A stretch of DNA of 5,896 nucleotides, taken from the NCBI GenBank assembly GCA_030640215.1, contig DAOWJU010000303.1, forward strand, positions 1-5,896. The letters run 5' to 3'. How positions within the stretch are numbered: the first letter of the stretch is position 1; each line of letters starts with the position of its first letter. Of the stretch, positions 5,319-5,896 are shown piece after piece. A program made the position numbers and the translations under genes. Below the pieces are notes generated by a model. The model saw nothing but the letters and a program-made list of their open reading frames with translations. It was not told the DNA's origin and searched no databases. The DNA comes from Desulfuromonadales bacterium (GTDB lineage Bacteria; Desulfobacterota; Desulfuromonadia; Desulfuromonadales; BM103).

Positions 5319-5896
5319 ATGTCAAACCTTACCGCCAAGGAACTTGGACTAAAGAGCATCGGCACAATTCGTCACAATCTCAACTATGATGAGCTGTTCG
5401 AGCTGGAAAGCAGCAACGCTGAAGGCGCCGTCTCTGAAAATGGCACCATGATGGTGGATACCGGCAAGTTCACTGGTCGCTCTCCAAAAGACAAGTACTT
5501 TGTTCATCAGAAACCGTCTTTCGAGAACATCGCCTGGGGCAAGATTAATCAGGCTATGGCACCCGAGGTTTTTGACGAACTCTATAGCGAAGTCATTGAC
5601 CACCTTGATGGTAAAGACCTTTATGTCACCGATGGCTTTTGCGGTGCCAACGAAAAGACCCGCTCTGCGGTTCGTTTCGTTACCGAGTTTGCCTGGCAGT
5701 CGCATTTTGTTAAAAACATGTTCATCCGCCCGTCTGAGAGTGCCCTCGAAAGCTTTGCTCCCCAATTTACTGTTTACAATGCTTGTAGCCTGACCAATAA
5801 GAAATGGGAACAGCACGGTCTCAATTCTGAAGTCTTTGTAGTCTTCAACATTGAGAAGAACGTGGCAATCATCGGTGGCACCTGGTACGGCGGTGA
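5319..5896 (+). CDS. pckA: Phosphoenolpyruvate carboxykinase (ATP), N-terminal part
   Basis: The first 192 codons of a family usually around 530 aa; the gene runs off the right edge. The enzyme converts oxaloacetate plus ATP to phosphoenolpyruvate, CO2 and ADP in the cytoplasm, the entry step of gluconeogenesis from TCA-cycle carbon. The substrate-binding motif TGRSPKDKY is at residues 52-60, where Arg54 matches the oxaloacetate-contacting arginine of the E. coli enzyme. VTDGFCGAN (103-111) and GGTWYGG (186-192) are further ATP-type PEPCK signatures. The P-loop and metal ligands lie beyond the window. The start ATG at 5319 has AGGGGAG (5305-5311) 7 nt upstream. It is a separate transcription unit from the hydrogenase genes, with its own candidate promoter at 5132-5160. 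I see no functional link to the hydrogenase beyond general anaerobic metabolism. Confidence 0.96.
   Translation, partial: MSNLTAKELGLKSIGTIRHNLNYDELFELESSNAEGAVSENGTMMVDTGKFTGRSPKDKYFVHQKPSFENIAWGKINQAMAPEVFDELYSEVIDHLDGKDLYVTDGFCGANEKTRSAVRFVTEFAWQSHFVKNMFIRPSESALESFAPQFTVYNACSLTNKKWEQHGLNSEVFVVFNIEKNVAIIGGTWYGG

Overview
The window looks like part of a chromosome from an anaerobic, respiring deltaproteobacterium of the Desulfuromonadales/Geobacter kind. This placement is an inference. It rests on the gene order small subunit, large subunit, b-type cytochrome, protease (the order I recall for Geobacter sulfurreducens hyaSLBP), on an extra c-type cytochrome, and on a neighbouring ATP-dependent pckA. 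No 16S or other strong taxonomic marker is present.

Layout. Positions 1-187 (minus strand) hold the N-terminus of an NAD(P)-binding epimerase/SDR-type protein, cut by the window edge. Positions 188-548 are a divergent AT-rich intergenic region with a sigma70-like promoter and small inverted repeats. Positions 549-4964 hold five tightly packed plus-strand genes: a Tat-exported [NiFe]-hydrogenase small subunit, the large subunit, a b-type cytochrome membrane subunit, the maturation endopeptidase, and a small mono-haem c-type cytochrome that is probably a lipoprotein. Spacings are 3 nt, 20 nt, a 1-nt overlap and a 4-nt GTGA overlap, so this is almost certainly one operon. Positions 4965-5318 are non-coding, with an AT-rich repeat pair, a short GC hairpin, a good promoter candidate and a tandem pyrimidine-rich repeat. 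Positions 5319-5896 are the start of ATP-dependent phosphoenolpyruvate carboxykinase, cut by the right edge.

How it works together. The hydrogenase dimer is folded and matured in the cytoplasm (HyaD-type protease trims the large subunit after His555), exported by Tat on the small-subunit signal, and anchored by the small-subunit C-terminal helix and the cytochrome b. Electrons from H2 would pass along three Fe-S clusters to cytochrome b and the quinone pool, or possibly to the periplasmic cytochrome c. No hyp maturation genes are in the window, so they must lie elsewhere.

The most notable observation is in the small subunit. The second cysteine of the usual CxxC proximal-cluster motif is an aspartate (CSGD), giving a predicted 3Cys-1Asp proximal cluster, while all ligands of the medial and distal clusters are intact. 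Other points of interest are the operon-encoded cytochrome c lipoprotein, a duplicated ribosome-binding/start element ahead of the hydrogenase, and tandem repeats in the pckA leader that could pair with its ribosome-binding site.
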